Positions 53,774-63,650 of a stretch of DNA of 64,000 bases are shown here, in pieces. The notes under the pieces were generated by a model that worked only from the letters and a program-made list of their open reading frames with translations, did not search any database and was not told the origin of the DNA. Every line of letters begins with the position of its first letter. The first letter of the stretch is position 1. Source of the DNA: Streptomyces triculaminicus (GTDB taxonomy: Bacteria; Actinomycetota; Actinomycetes; Streptomycetales; Streptomycetaceae); NCBI RefSeq assembly GCF_017349075.1, contig NZ_JAFMOF010000006.1:83554-147553 (forward strand), read 5' to 3'. Both the position numbers and the translations under genes were made by a program.

Positions 53774-56399
53774 TTGGCGAGCGTTCGCAGCGTCGCCGGT
53801 CAGATGTTCGTGCTGCAGGTACTGATCGTCGTCGTGCTTGTTCGTGGCCGCCGTGGTGATATTGGTGCTCAAGGCACGCACCGACAGGTTCCAGGCGGCG
53901 CGCGCCCGCTCGCTGGCAGCCGCCGCGTCCTTCGCTCACGGGCCCACCCTGCCGGCCGCGATGCGAGGTCCCGATCCGAGTGCGGTGCTCCAGCCGCTGG
54001 CCGAGAGCGCCCGCCGGGCAGCCGGAGTCGACTTCATCGTCGTGATGAACAGGGACGGCATCCGCTACACGAGCCCCAGGCCCGACTGGATCGGCAAGAA
54101 GTTCGTCGGCACCATCGGACCGTCGCTCGACGGCCACGTCACCATCGAGCAGGTCCGCGGCCCCATGGCGGCAGAAGTGCAGGCCGTCGTCCATGTGTCG
54201 GACGGCGGCAGGGTCGTGGGCATGGTGTCGGCCGGCCTCAACCCCGGCAAGGTGAGCAGCACGATCAACCGACAGCTCCCGGTGGTCCTCGGTGCCGGTG
54301 CCGCCGCGCTCGGCCTGGCGACGGCCGGGACGGCCCTGGTGAGCAGGCGGCTGCGGCGGCAGACCCACGGCCTGGACCCCGCCGAGATGACGCGGATGTA
54401 CGAGCACCACGACGCCGTACTGCACGCGGTGCGCGAAGGTGTGGTCATCGTCGGCGGCGACGGTACGGCCCTGCTCGTCAACGACGAGGCGCGTCGTCTC
54501 CTCGGACTCCCCACGGACGCGGAGGGCCGCCCCGTCTCCGCTCTCGGCCTCGACCCCCGGATGACGGACCTGCTCGCCTCAGGCCGTGCGGTCACCGACG
54601 AGGTGCTGCCGGTCGGCGGTCGGCTGCTGGCGGTGAACAACCGGCCCACCTACCCCGATGAGGACGCCGGCGGCAGCGTGGCCACGCTGCGCGACTCCAC
54701 CGAGCTCCGCGAACTCACCGGAAGGGCCGAGGTGGCCCGGAGCCGGCTGCGGCTGCTGTACGAGGCGAGTGTGGCCATCGGCACGACCCTGGACGTCACG
54801 CGCACGGCCGAGGAGCTCACCGAGGTGGCCACACATTGGTTCGCCGACTACGCCTCCGTCGACCTCGCCGATCCCGTCCTGCGCGGCGACGAGCCGCCCC
54901 TCGGCTCGTACCCGCAAGCACCGGAGCTGCACCGGGTGGCGGTCACCGGCGTCTACGGTGGCCCCCCCGCTCTACCAGGTGGGCGAGGTCTACGCGTACC
55001 ACCCGAGCACCCCCATGGCCGGGTTCTCGTCAGCGGACGCCCCGTGCTGGTGCCCGACGTGTCGGCCGCCGCCGAATGGCGCGCGGGCGATCCCGAACGC
55101 ACCCGGAAGATCCTGGAGCTCGGCCTCCGCTCACTCATCACCGTGCCGCTCACGGCACGCGGGGTCCTGATGGGCGTCGCCAACTTCTGGCGCACGGCCG
55201 ACAACCCTCGCCTCGACCAGGACGACCTGGTCCTGGCCGAGGAGCTGGCGGCGCGGGCGGCCGTCTGCGTCGACAACGCCCGCCGTTTCACCCGCGAGCA
55301 CGCCATGGCGGTCACTCTGCAACGCAGCCTGCTCCCCCGCGGGCTGCCCGAACAGAACGCCCTCGACGTCGCCCATCGCTATCTGCCCGCCCGGAGCGGG
55401 GTGGGCGGCGACTGGTTCGACGTCATCCCGCTCCCTGGCGCCCGCGCCGCCCTCGTCGTCGGCGACGTCGTCGGACACGGCCTGCACGCCGCCGCCACCA
55501 TGGGCCGGCTGCGCACCGCCGTACAGAACTTCGCCTCCCTCGACCTGCCCCCGGATGAACTCCTCGGCCATCTCGACGAGCTTGTCAGCCTCATCGACTA
55601 CGACACGGCCCCGGCGGGGGACGAACCCGCCGTCGCAGGCGCCACCTGCCTGTACGCGATCTACGACCCCACCGACGGGATCTGCACCCTGGCCCGCGCC
55701 GGCCACCCTCTCCCCGCGCTCGTCCGCCCCGACGGCACCGTCGATTTCCCCGAGCTCCCCGCGGGACCGCCGCTCGGCCTGGGCGGCCTGCCCTTCGAAG
55801 CGGCGGAACTGCGCCTGCCCGAGGGCAGCGGCCTCGTTCTCTACACCGACGGTCTCATCAGGGGACGCGAGCGCGATATCGGCAGCGGCCTGGCGGTTCT
55901 CAGGACGGTCCTGGGGGTGCCCGGCCGTGCGCCCGAGGAGACCTGCGAGGCTGTGCTGGAGGCCCTCCCTCCCGACCGTCGAAGCGACGACATCGCCCTC
56001 CTCGTATCCCGCACCCGCCGCATGGACGCCGACCGGATCGCCGCATGGGACGTCCCCTACGAGCCCTCCGCCGTGGCCGGGGCCCGCGCCGACATCACGC
56101 GGCAACTGACCGAGTGGGGTCTGGAGGAGGCGGTCTTCACCACGGAGCTGATCGTCAGCGAACTGATCACCAACGCCATCCGTCACGCTGCCGGCCCCAT
56201 CGGCGTCCGCCTCCTCTACGACCGCACCCTGATCTGCGAGGTCTCCGACACCAGCAGCACCTCGCCCCACCTGCGCTACGCCGCCGACGAGGACGAGGGC
56301 GGGCGCGGCCTCTTCCTCGTCTCTCAGCTCTCCGACCGCTGGGGCACCCGGTATCACACCCGGGGCAAGATCATCTGGGCGGAGCAAGCGCTGCCTTAG
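53774..56399 (+). CDS. Membrane sensor with PAS, GAF, PP2C (SpoIIE) and HATPase domains
   Basis: A multidomain regulator of about 870 residues. An N-terminal helix (VAGQMFVLQVLIVVV, then FVAAVVILVLKAR in the next frame) and an extracytoplasmic sensor (DFIVVMNRDGIRYTSPRPDW) are followed by a second helix, PAS (VREGVVIVGGDGTALLVNDE), GAF, PP2C (GVGGDWFDVIPLPG, VGDVVGHGLHAAATMG, LARAGHPLP) and a C-terminal anti-sigma HATPase (SELITNAIRHA, GGRGLFLVSQLSDRWG). Two breaks are visible: an extra T near 53838, and a C7 run at 54962-54968 compensated near 55020. It likely senses an external signal and controls an anti-anti-sigma switch. IS copy 2 lies at its stop codon. Confidence 0.82.
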
Positions 56400-56425
56400 A
56401 ACTCCTAACGGAATGATCTTTCGGG

Positions 56426-56986
56426 TCAGGAGTCGATCTCCCAGTGGAGGGCGCCGGCCTGGGCAAGGGGTTCCAATGCCTCGACGAAGGGCGCCTCATC
56501 CGAGCCAGGCGGGAGGTCCACGGCCAGGTAGGTGCCCTGAAGCCACTCATGTGGCAGGCCGGCGTCGACAGCCTTGCCGTGCAGAAGCTCGTGCACCTGG
56601 TCTCGGTCTGCGTGTTCCGCGACGAGTGCGACGCGAAGGGTCCGGTGGCCGGACTTGCGCACAACCCTGTTCACCAGGTGGTTGCTGTCGATGGTCACCA
56701 CATCGCGGTAGCAGATTCCATAGGTGAAGAACGGCAGACAGGCCACCTCGAATGTGTCCTCGGTGAGCTGGCGGGTCCACAGCTGCTCGCGCCAGCCGTC
56801 CTGCCGGTCCGACAGATCGGCGTGGATCACGTAGTTGGTGGGGCCCCGGCCGATCGGGTCCTCGTGCGTGATGATGGTGATGGGGTGCCTCCCGGAGCTG
56901 GGTCCCGACTCCAAGATCCTGCAACAGCTGTCGCGGCCTCGATGCAGCGGGGCGTGTTCAGACGTCGCCAGCAGATCAGTGCACAT
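56426..56986 (-). CDS. DUF4265-like passenger protein of the IS, copy 2
   Basis: Identical in deduced sequence to the protein at 45718-46278. It has the same DUF4265 blocks (FEVACLPFFTYGICYRDVVT, VALVAEHADRDQVHELLHG) and the same uncertain start overlapping the transposase tail. Exact retention in two copies suggests recent transposition of the whole unit. Confidence 0.7.
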   Translation of the reverse strand: MCTDLLATSEHAPLHRGRDSCCRILESGPSSGRHPITIITHEDPIGRGPTNYVIHADLSDRQDGWREQLWTRQLTEDTFEVACLPFFTYGICYRDVVTIDSNHLVNRVVRKSGHRTLRVALVAEHADRDQVHELLHGKAVDAGLPHEWLQGTYLAVDLPPGSDEAPFVEALEPLAQAGALHWEIDS

Positions 56987-57779
56987 CCGAGGGTCAGGAA
57001 AGCTTCGTGGATGTCGTCGCGGATCTCCCAGCGGATCCGCAGGCGGCGGAACCAGTGCAGGTGGGCGAACGCGCGCTCGACGACCCAGCGTTGAGTGCCC
57101 AGTCCGGAGCCGTGCTCGGTGCCCCGCCGGGCGACCAGCGGCTTCACTCCGAGCCCCCAGACCAGGCGTCGGTACTTGTCGTGGTCGTACCCGCGGTCAG
57201 CGAGAACGACATCGGGGCGCCGCCGCGGACGGCCGCGCTTGCCCCGCACGGGCGGCACCGCTTCCAAGAGCGGGATGAGCTGGGTGACGTCGTTGCGGTT
57301 CCCGCCGGTCAGCATGACGGCGAGCGGGATGCCGGTGGCGTCGGTGATCAGATGATGCTTGCTGCCCGTCCTACCCCGGTCAACAGGGCTTCGTCCCGTC
57401 TTGGGGCCCCTTTTAACGCCCGGATGTGGGAGCCGTCGACCGCCGCCCGGGAGAAGTCCAGCAGGTTCGCCCTGCGGAGTTCGGCCAGGAGAACCTCGTG
57501 GAGCCGGTGCCAGACGCCGGCCTCGGTCCACTCAGCCAGGCGGCGCCAGCACGTCATGCCCGAGCCGAAACCGAGCTCCTGCGGCAGGTGTTCCCATGCG
57601 ATCCCGGTATGCAGCACGAACAGAATGCCCTGGAACACCAGCCGGTCCGGATGCCGCTTGCGCCCGGGATAGCGAGAGCGGCGCTCAACCTTCGGCAACA
57701 GCGGTTCGATCACCGCCCACAGCTCGTCCTCAACATGCCACGGCTTCGACCGAGCCACCCCACACCCCCGGATCGTCAC
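56827..57779 (-). CDS. IS5-family DDE transposase made by frameshifting, copy 2
   Basis: Identical in deduced sequence to the transposase at 46119-47071, including the TTAAAAGG slippery site (57409-57416) at which the two frames meet. Because both copies keep the same two-frame layout, the frameshift is a feature of the element and not a local error. Confidence 0.85.
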
Positions 57780-57861
57780 TCCCGGAGCGATCCAACCACC
57801 TCGAAGATCATTCCGTTAGGAGTTCTTAGCGGGACCTACCGGGACGACCCGGGGGCTGCAT

Positions 57862-58977
57862 TCAGCCAGGTTGGAAGAATGCGAGCATTCTCTGGCCGGC
57901 GTCCGGCGACATCAGGATTTCCTGAACGTGTGCGGACTGCCGGCCGGCGGTGCTGGTGCGTTCGAACATCTCGCGTTCGTATTCCTTGACGGCGGCGGGA
58001 AAGTCGTCCGGGTGCGCGGCCAGCGCGAGGCCGAGCAGGGCGCCGTCGAGCAGCGCCATGTTGGCGCCCTGCCCCACCGGCGGCATCAGGTGCGCGGCGT
58101 CGCCGAGCAGTGTGACGTCCGGCCTCGACGGCCAGGTCAGGCCGACAGGGAGGGTGGTGATCGGCCGTTGCAGGACCGTGTCGTCGCAGGCGGCGATCAG
58201 CGCGGTGAACCGTGGGTCCCAGCCGGTGAACAGGTCGATCAGCCGCGCCCGGGCGGCGGCCGGGTCGTCGAACGGGATCCTGCTGGTCGCGAACCAGTCC
58301 TCGGCGGTGTGGTGGAAGCTGAGGTAGATGCGTACGCGGCCGTCGCCGTTGCGCTGCGCCGACAGGGATTGTCCGTCGCCGAGCACCCAGTAGTTGCCTC
58401 GTCCAATCATCGTCGCGAGGTCGGGGTGGGTGCGGTCGATGTCGGGAATGCAGAGCTCGACGACGTTTTGGCCGGTGTGCGCTGGGCGGGCGTCGGTGAG
58501 AAGCGCGCGGACCCGGGAGTTCGCGCCGTCGGCGCCGACCAACAGGTCATACGTCGCGCTACTGCCGTCGGCGAAGTGCAGCAGGCCGTGGTCGGCGTGC
58601 TCGAACGCGTGCCCCCAACGCACCGCGTGCTCGGGCAGCGAATCCAGCAGCAGGTTGCGCAGATCGGCACGGTCGACCTCAGGTCGCTCGAGTGGGGCGT
58701 CGTCGGGCGTGTCCTCCTGGAGCAGCAGGGTGCCATCCGGCTCGAGAAGTCGCAGGTCCTGGCCTTCGCGACGGGCGATCGCGTGGAACTGGTCGATCAG
58801 GCCGGCCTCGCGCAGCGCCCGCTGCCCGGTCCCGGAGTGCAGGTCGAGCATGCCGCCCTGACCGCGCGCGCCGCGTGACGGTTCGCGTTCGTACACGACG
58901 GCGTCTATGCCGTTCACGTGCAGCACACGGGCGAGAGCCAGGCCGCCGAGGCCGGCTCCGACGATGGCGATGGTCAT
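57862..58977 (-). CDS. FAD-dependent monooxygenase (TetX-like)
   Basis: A 371-residue group A flavin hydroxylase. MTIAIVGAGLGGLALARVLH is the FAD-binding start. RGQGGMLDLHSGTGQRALRE is the TetX-like segment after the first strand. DLLVGADGANSRVRALL is the DG motif, and LLGDAAHLMPPVGQGANMAL the GD motif. It may hydroxylate and inactivate a tetracycline-like or other aromatic compound. GAGGAG precedes the ATG at 58977. It is divergent from a TetR gene with tandem palindromes in between. Confidence 0.9.
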   Translation of the reverse strand: MTIAIVGAGLGGLALARVLHVNGIDAVVYEREPSRGARGQGGMLDLHSGTGQRALREAGLIDQFHAIARREGQDLRLLEPDGTLLLQEDTPDDAPLERPEVDRADLRNLLLDSLPEHAVRWGHAFEHADHGLLHFADGSSATYDLLVGADGANSRVRALLTDARPAHTGQNVVELCIPDIDRTHPDLATMIGRGNYWVLGDGQSLSAQRNGDGRVRIYLSFHHTAEDWFATSRIPFDDPAAARARLIDLFTGWDPRFTALIAACDDTVLQRPITTLPVGLTWPSRPDVTLLGDAAHLMPPVGQGANMALLDGALLGLALAAHPDDFPAAVKEYEREMFERTSTAGRQSAHVQEILMSPDAGQRMLAFFQPG

Positions 58978-58991
58978 GACTGCCTCTCCTC

Positions 58992-59021
58992 GATACACCG
59001 TATTGATCGATACACTGTATC
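58992..59021. promoter_or_regulatory. Tandem operator between monooxygenase and TetR genes
   Basis: GATACACTGTATC (59009-59021) is a perfect 6-bp-arm palindrome, and a close copy, GATACACCGTATT, lies at 58992-59004, 17 bp upstream. Two sites at that spacing fit binding of two TetR dimers over the divergent promoters. Confidence 0.7.
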
Positions 59022-59047
59022 GCGCGATGCGATGTATTGTTAGCCGC

Positions 59048-59728
59048 ATGTTGGTGTGGGAGAGGCCGGAGCCACCGAATCGACCCGTGCCGTCCCCGCT
59101 GAACCGAGAGCGGATCGTGCGAGCGGCGATCCAGTTGGCCGACGCGGACGGCCTGGAGGCGGTGTCGCTGCGCAAGGTCGCCGCCGTGCTGGGCGTCGGG
59201 CCGATGCGGCTGTACAGCTACATCGCCAGCAAGGACGAGTTGCTCGACCTGATGGTCGACGCGGTCCACGCCGAGATCCGGCCGGTCGGAGACGGCTGGC
59301 GGGAGGTACTGCGATCTCTTGCCGAAACCACCCGGCAAGCCGCTCACGAGCACGAATGGCTCGCCGATCTGCTCGGTGGGCGACCGCGGCTCGGGCCGCA
59401 CGCGCTGGCCAGGGGGGAGGCCGTGGTGGCCGCGCTGGGCGACGTTGATCTGGACGCCATCATGCCGGTGGTCACCGCGGTCGACGCGTACGTGATCGGC
59501 GCGGTGCGCCGGGAGATCGCCGAACGGCGTGCCGAGCGGGCCACCGGGATGGACGAGAAGCAATGGCAGGCCTCACTCGGGCCCTATCTGGAGCGGACCT
59601 TCGCCACCGGCCGATTCCCCGCGCTGGCCACGGTGGTGCGCGATGCCGCCCACCTGGACGCCGACCACACCTTCCGGATCGGCCTCGACTTCCTGCTCGA
59701 CGGCATCGAAGCCCGCATCTCACGGTGA
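59048..59728 (+). CDS. TetR-family regulator of the adjacent monooxygenase
   Basis: A 226-residue TetR repressor. The helix-turn-helix is IVRAAIQLADADGLEAVSLR and VLGVGPMRLYSYIASKDELL. The C-terminal domain, with VVTAVDAYVIGAVRREIAER and IGLDFLLDGIEARI, is of the TetR_C_1 type. The ATG at 59048 is chosen because the upstream part of the frame is the operator region. It probably represses the divergent FAD monooxygenase. Confidence 0.9.
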   Translation: MLVWERPEPPNRPVPSPLNRERIVRAAIQLADADGLEAVSLRKVAAVLGVGPMRLYSYIASKDELLDLMVDAVHAEIRPVGDGWREVLRSLAETTRQAAHEHEWLADLLGGRPRLGPHALARGEAVVAALGDVDLDAIMPVVTAVDAYVIGAVRREIAERRAERATGMDEKQWQASLGPYLERTFATGRFPALATVVRDAAHLDADHTFRIGLDFLLDGIEARISR

Positions 59729-59901
59729 CGCGCGGCCGAAGGACCGGACCGGTACCGCACATAGCACCAGGTCGGCGCCGACGCGTTGAGACGACGCAAA
59801 AGGCCGCGGGCCCTCAGCCACGAGTGTCCTCCGGCCGACGCTGAGCGGGCCGCTTCCCAGGCCCGTCGCGACGAGGCTTCCGTACGGCCGTCGTCCGACG
59901 C

Positions 59902-61141
59902 TCACCCGGTCCGGGCGTGCTCACGCTCTCCGGCGGCCGGCGTCGCCCGCCGCAGTCGCCGGGCCGTCATCAGACCGGCGAGTGCCGCCGCAGCAGCCCA
60001 GCAGCCGGCCCACCCCAGGGCCGCCCGTGGGCCCCACAGGTCCACCACTTTGCCCGCCGTCGCGGAGCCGATGGAGATGCCGATGCCCATCGAAGTGGTC
60101 ACCAGGGCCATGCCCTCGGTGAGCCGGTGCCGGGGCACATAGCGCTCGACCGCCGAGAACCCGGCGATCAGCGCCGGGGCCATGGTCAGCCCCAGCAGGA
60201 CCGCCGCGGGGAACAGGAAGGCGACTCCGGGCGCAACGGCGAACACCAGAGTGCCGCCTGTGAACAGCGGCAGCGTGGCGGCCAGTCGACGCTCCGGCGG
60301 TGACGACCACGGGCGGGCGTCGTACCAGAGACCGGCCACGGCACTGCCCAGCGCGAGCAGCCCCAGAACCCAACCGCTCGCCGCCTTCGCGCCGTGCTCC
60401 TCCGTGAACGCCACGACACCCAGGTCGATGATGCTCCCGGCCGTGCCCGCGGCGATGAACGTGACCATCAGCAGGGGGAGACCGGGCGCCGTCAGGGCGG
60501 TGCCGCGCCCGTGCCGCCCCGCGTCGGCGACCGGCGGCTCGGTACCCGGCTGGAGGGCCAGCGCCGTCTGGCCGGCGACGGTGCAGACCAGGGCCAGTAC
60601 CAGCCCCGCCATGGGGTCGACACCCGTGACCAGCACGGCCACCGCGATGGGGCCGGCGACGAGGATCACCTCGTCCACCACCGACTCGAACGCCAGGGCG
60701 GCGTGCAGCAGCGGCGATCCATGCAGCAAGTGGCTCCAGCGTGCGCGGACCAACGAGCCGATCGCCGGCATGGTGCCGCCCGAGAGTGCGGAGAACAGCA
60801 CCAGACCACGCCGGGCCACCCCACTGGACGGCGGCGAGGAACCCCGCCCGGCTCGCCGCGTTGGCGAGCGTGGTGACGGCGAGCACCCTGCTCTGCCGCT
60901 GCCGGTCCATACGGCGGCTGAGCAGGGGGCTGACCATCGAGTACGTGAGCGCGTACGAGGCCGACACCAGGCCGGCCAGACCGTACGAGCCCGTGACCGA
61001 GGAGACGAGGAAGACGGTGCCCAGCACCGTCATCAGGTGCGCCAGCCGCGCCACGAACCCCGCCGCCACGAAGCCGGGTGCCCCGGGGACGGAGAGGATC
61101 TTGCCGTAGGGGGTTGTCCATGGGTGTCCGCAGCCCGTCAC
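59902..61141 (-). pseudogene. MFS transporter split by one frameshift
   Basis: About 410 residues in two frames. The first (61141 to about 60820) has GKILSVPGAPGFVAAGFVAR, LGTVFLVSSVTGSYGLAGLV and SRRMDRQRQSRVLAVTTLAN, the first helices of an MFS exporter. The second (to 59902) continues RRGLVLFSALSGGTMPAIGS, FESVVDEVILVAGPIAVAVL and the last six helices. The break lies in a G-rich spot near 60815. It would be a 12-helix exporter if the frame were corrected. Substrate unknown. Confidence 0.75.
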
Positions 61142-61180
61142 TAGCCGGCCGGTGGCCCGTCCGTGGTCGATGAGTTGCTG

Positions 61181-61711
61181 TCAGTAGCCTGTCAGGTCGC
61201 CGATGTCCTTGGCCCGTGTCGGCACGAGGAAGCTTCGCTCAAAAGTCAGCACCACCTCTCCGGTCGACTTGCTCCCGGTCGTACGACAGCTCACGATGCC
61301 CTCTCCGGGGCGGCTCCGGGAGAGGCGCCGGGAGAGGATCTCGCTCTCCGCGTAGAGCGTGTCGCCGGTGAACACCGGGGCGGGCAGCCGGATGCGCTCC
61401 CACCCCAGGTTCGCGATGGCGCGGCCGCTCGTGCTGCGCGCCGCCATGCCGCCCACGATGCTCAGCGTCACCAGGCTGGAGACCAGCGGACGGCCCCACT
61501 GGGTGTGGGCGCAGTACGCCGCGTCGATGTGCAGCGGCGCGGCGTTCATGCTGAGCATGCTCATCAGGACGTTGTCCATCTCGGTGACCGTGCGGCCCGG
61601 CCGGTGCTCGAAGACGTCGCCGACGGTGAAGTCCTCGAAATGAAAGCCGACCTGCTCCCGGTACCGCTGCTCGCCCACCCGCCGGTAGCCGGTGATCGCC
61701 GGCTCGTCCAT
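61181..61711 (-). CDS. MaoC-family (R)-hydratase-like protein
   Basis: A 176-residue hot-dog-fold protein. FEDFTVGDVFEHRPGRTVTE is the usual MaoC opening, and APLHIDAAYCAHTQWGRPLV holds the catalytic Asp and His region (HIDAAYC). LVTLSIVGGMAARSTSGRAI and VFTGDTLYAESEILSRR complete the pattern. Such enzymes hydrate or dehydrate acyl-CoA or acyl-ACP. It ends a three-gene run with an alpha-oxoamine synthase and a citrate-lyase-like gene, with a 20-bp gap upstream. Confidence 0.88.
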   Translation of the reverse strand: MDEPAITGYRRVGEQRYREQVGFHFEDFTVGDVFEHRPGRTVTEMDNVLMSMLSMNAAPLHIDAAYCAHTQWGRPLVSSLVTLSIVGGMAARSTSGRAIANLGWERIRLPAPVFTGDTLYAESEILSRRLSRSRPGEGIVSCRTTGSKSTGEVVLTFERSFLVPTRAKDIGDLTGY

Positions 61712-61731
61712 GCTCGCCTTCTTTCTCTGGC

Positions 61732-62973
61732 TCAGTGGTCCGCGCCGGTGACGTCCTTGACGTCCTCCACGAAGGCGGCGATCTGTTCCCGGGCGAGGTC
61801 GGCCCGGAGCATGATCCGCAGGCCGGCCTCACCGCGCGGGACGATCGGGAAGAACACCGCGGAGCTGTAGTAGCCGCGCCGGTACAGTTCGGCTGAGAGC
61901 TTCCCCGCCCGGTCTGCGTCCCCGACGTCGATCCGGCGTACGGGCAGGCCGTTGCCCGCGTGCGCGGTGGGGAACAGCTCGTCGAAGTAGTCGATGTTGT
62001 CCTGGTGGCGGCGCTGCAGCTCGCCGAGTTCGGGAGAGCGGTGCAGCGCGGCGGAGGCGAGGGCCGCGCCGACGATGGGAATCTCCATGTTCGACGACCA
62101 GCCGACCGGCCCCGCATGGCGCATGAGCAGGCTCTGGGCCCGCCGGTCGCCCAGCATCGCCACCGCCCCGCTGCCGCAGCCGAACCCCTTGCTCAGGGTC
62201 GCCACGATGATGGTCAGGGGATTGACGCCGAGATGGGAGCGGACGTAGCCCTCGCCGTGCTCGCCGAAGATGGACAGCCCGTGGGAGTCGTCCAGGTAGA
62301 GGAAGAGCCCGTAGCGCTCCTGGAGTTCCCGCAGCCCGTCCAGGGCGGCCGCGCCGCCCATGGAGTACGCGCCGTCCGCGACGTAGGCGACGTTCGGATA
62401 CCTGCGGCAGACGTCCTCGAGGTAGTCGAGGTCGTTGTGCGGGCTGGTCAGCACCAGTGTCTCGTCCGCGCAGATCGGCTTCACGTACGCCATGGAGAAG
62501 TGGCACATCCGGTCGAAGACCATCACCCGCGGGCCGCCCGGGGCCAGATGGCCGGAGGCCAGGAGCGGCAGGATGCCGGCGGTGAGCACGCTGCAGGTGA
62601 CGCCGGGCAGGATGAACGCGCCGAACAGTTCGCCGAGTTCTTCCTCCAGGCGGAACAGCAGGTCGTGCCGGATGCGCGTGTTGGCCAGCGAGAGGCCCAG
62701 GCTGCGGGCCTCCTCCAGTGCGTCGATCGCTCCCTGCACCACCTTGGGGTGGTAGTTCAGACCCAGGTAGGAGCACGAGCACATGTTGATGAATTCATGA
62801 CCGGTTTCGCGGACGAACAGCCGGTTGTTCGATTCGGCTTCGACGTGGATGTCGATCAGGCCGTGGTCCGCGGCGGCCTGCCAATAGGGGTCGGAGGAGG
62901 CCAGCAGTTTCTCGCTGTTGCGGTACTGCCGAGGTCCTTGCCAGTTCTGGATTTCGTGCGCTTCGGTGCTCAC
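61732..62973 (-). CDS. PLP-dependent alpha-oxoamine synthase family protein
   Basis: A 413-residue fold-type I enzyme related to 8-amino-7-oxononanoate synthase, 2-amino-3-ketobutyrate ligase and CqsA. Key segments are CSYLGLNYHPKVVQGAIDAL, CHFSMAYVKPICADE, LYLDDSHGLSIFGEHGEGYV (Asp and His that hold PLP) and VATLSKGFGCGSGAVAML with Lys262 as the Schiff-base lysine. These enzymes join an amino acid to an acyl thioester with loss of CO2. Its start overlaps the upstream citrate-lyase-like gene by 4 bp. Product unknown; possibly a signal or secondary metabolite. Confidence 0.88.
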   Translation of the reverse strand: MSTEAHEIQNWQGPRQYRNSEKLLASSDPYWQAAADHGLIDIHVEAESNNRLFVRETGHEFINMCSCSYLGLNYHPKVVQGAIDALEEARSLGLSLANTRIRHDLLFRLEEELGELFGAFILPGVTCSVLTAGILPLLASGHLAPGGPRVMVFDRMCHFSMAYVKPICADETLVLTSPHNDLDYLEDVCRRYPNVAYVADGAYSMGGAAALDGLRELQERYGLFLYLDDSHGLSIFGEHGEGYVRSHLGVNPLTIIVATLSKGFGCGSGAVAMLGDRRAQSLLMRHAGPVGWSSNMEIPIVGAALASAALHRSPELGELQRRHQDNIDYFDELFPTAHAGNGLPVRRIDVGDADRAGKLSAELYRRGYYSSAVFFPIVPRGEAGLRIMLRADLAREQIAAFVEDVKDVTGADH

Positions 62974-63650
62974 TGCTGACTCCCGCTTACCGAGGGATAG
63001 ACGGACGGTTCAGTCGTGCCGAATTCTTCGACCAGCCGTCGGGCCGCCTCGAAGAACGGGGTTCCCACCATCGCGCCGTCCACGACTGCGATGCCGTCGC
63101 CGCTCGCCCTGCCCGCCGCGACGACCCTGCGGGCCTTCTCCAGCAGTTCGGCATCGGGCGAGAACGCTTCGTTGATGACGGGCACTTGACGGGGGTGCAC
63201 GGCGATCTTCCCGCTGAACCCGAGGTCCCGGGAGAGCGCTGCCTCGCACTTCAGTCCGGTGGCGTCGGCGAACGCGAAGAAGGGGGCGTCCACCACGTCG
63301 ATGCCCGCGGCCCGGGCGCTGTTGACCAGCCGGGCGCGGGCATGGAGCAGAGGATCCCAGGCGAGCCGGGCCCCTATGTCGAACGAGTAGTCGGCAGCGC
63401 CGAAGATCAGTGCGCGCAGCCGAGGCGACGCGGCGGCGATCCGGCCGGCGTTCTCCAGTCCCCGTGGCGTCTCCACCACGGCGAAGAACTGGGTCTCGGG
63501 GCAGGATCCGTGCAGGACGCGCTCGACGATCTCGATGTCGCGCGCCGACTCCGCCTTGGGGATCACGACGACGGCCGGTTTGACGGCATAGTGCCGCAGG
63601 GCCAGCAGATCACGCAGCCCGTCCGGCTCTATTACGGAGTTGATACGCGA
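62970..63650 (-). pseudogene. HpcH/HpaI aldolase/CitE-like lyase missing its N-terminus
   Basis: The conserved part reads GLRDLLALRHYAVKPAVVVI PKAE, then QFFAVVETPRGLENAGRIAA, LRALIFGAADYSFDIGARLA and GFSGKIAVHPRQVPVINEAF, all CitE-type blocks that bind Mg and an acyl-CoA. The first 70-80 residues of the barrel, including the opening LFVPG-type strand, are missing. At about 63650 the sequence switches to a divergent VOC gene. Enzyme probably inactive, although the gene still heads the run with the oxoamine synthase and MaoC genes. Confidence 0.75.

Larger units (their letters stand above)
56399..57825. mobile_element. IS5-family insertion sequence with DUF4265 passenger, copy 2
   Basis: Same 1427-bp element as at 45691, with the same 22-bp inverted repeats, here flanked by TTA on both sides (56396-56398 and 57826-57828). 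The G that begins the element completes the TAG stop of the phosphatase gene; the base after the right-hand TTA is also G, so the stop existed before insertion. Confidence 0.9.
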
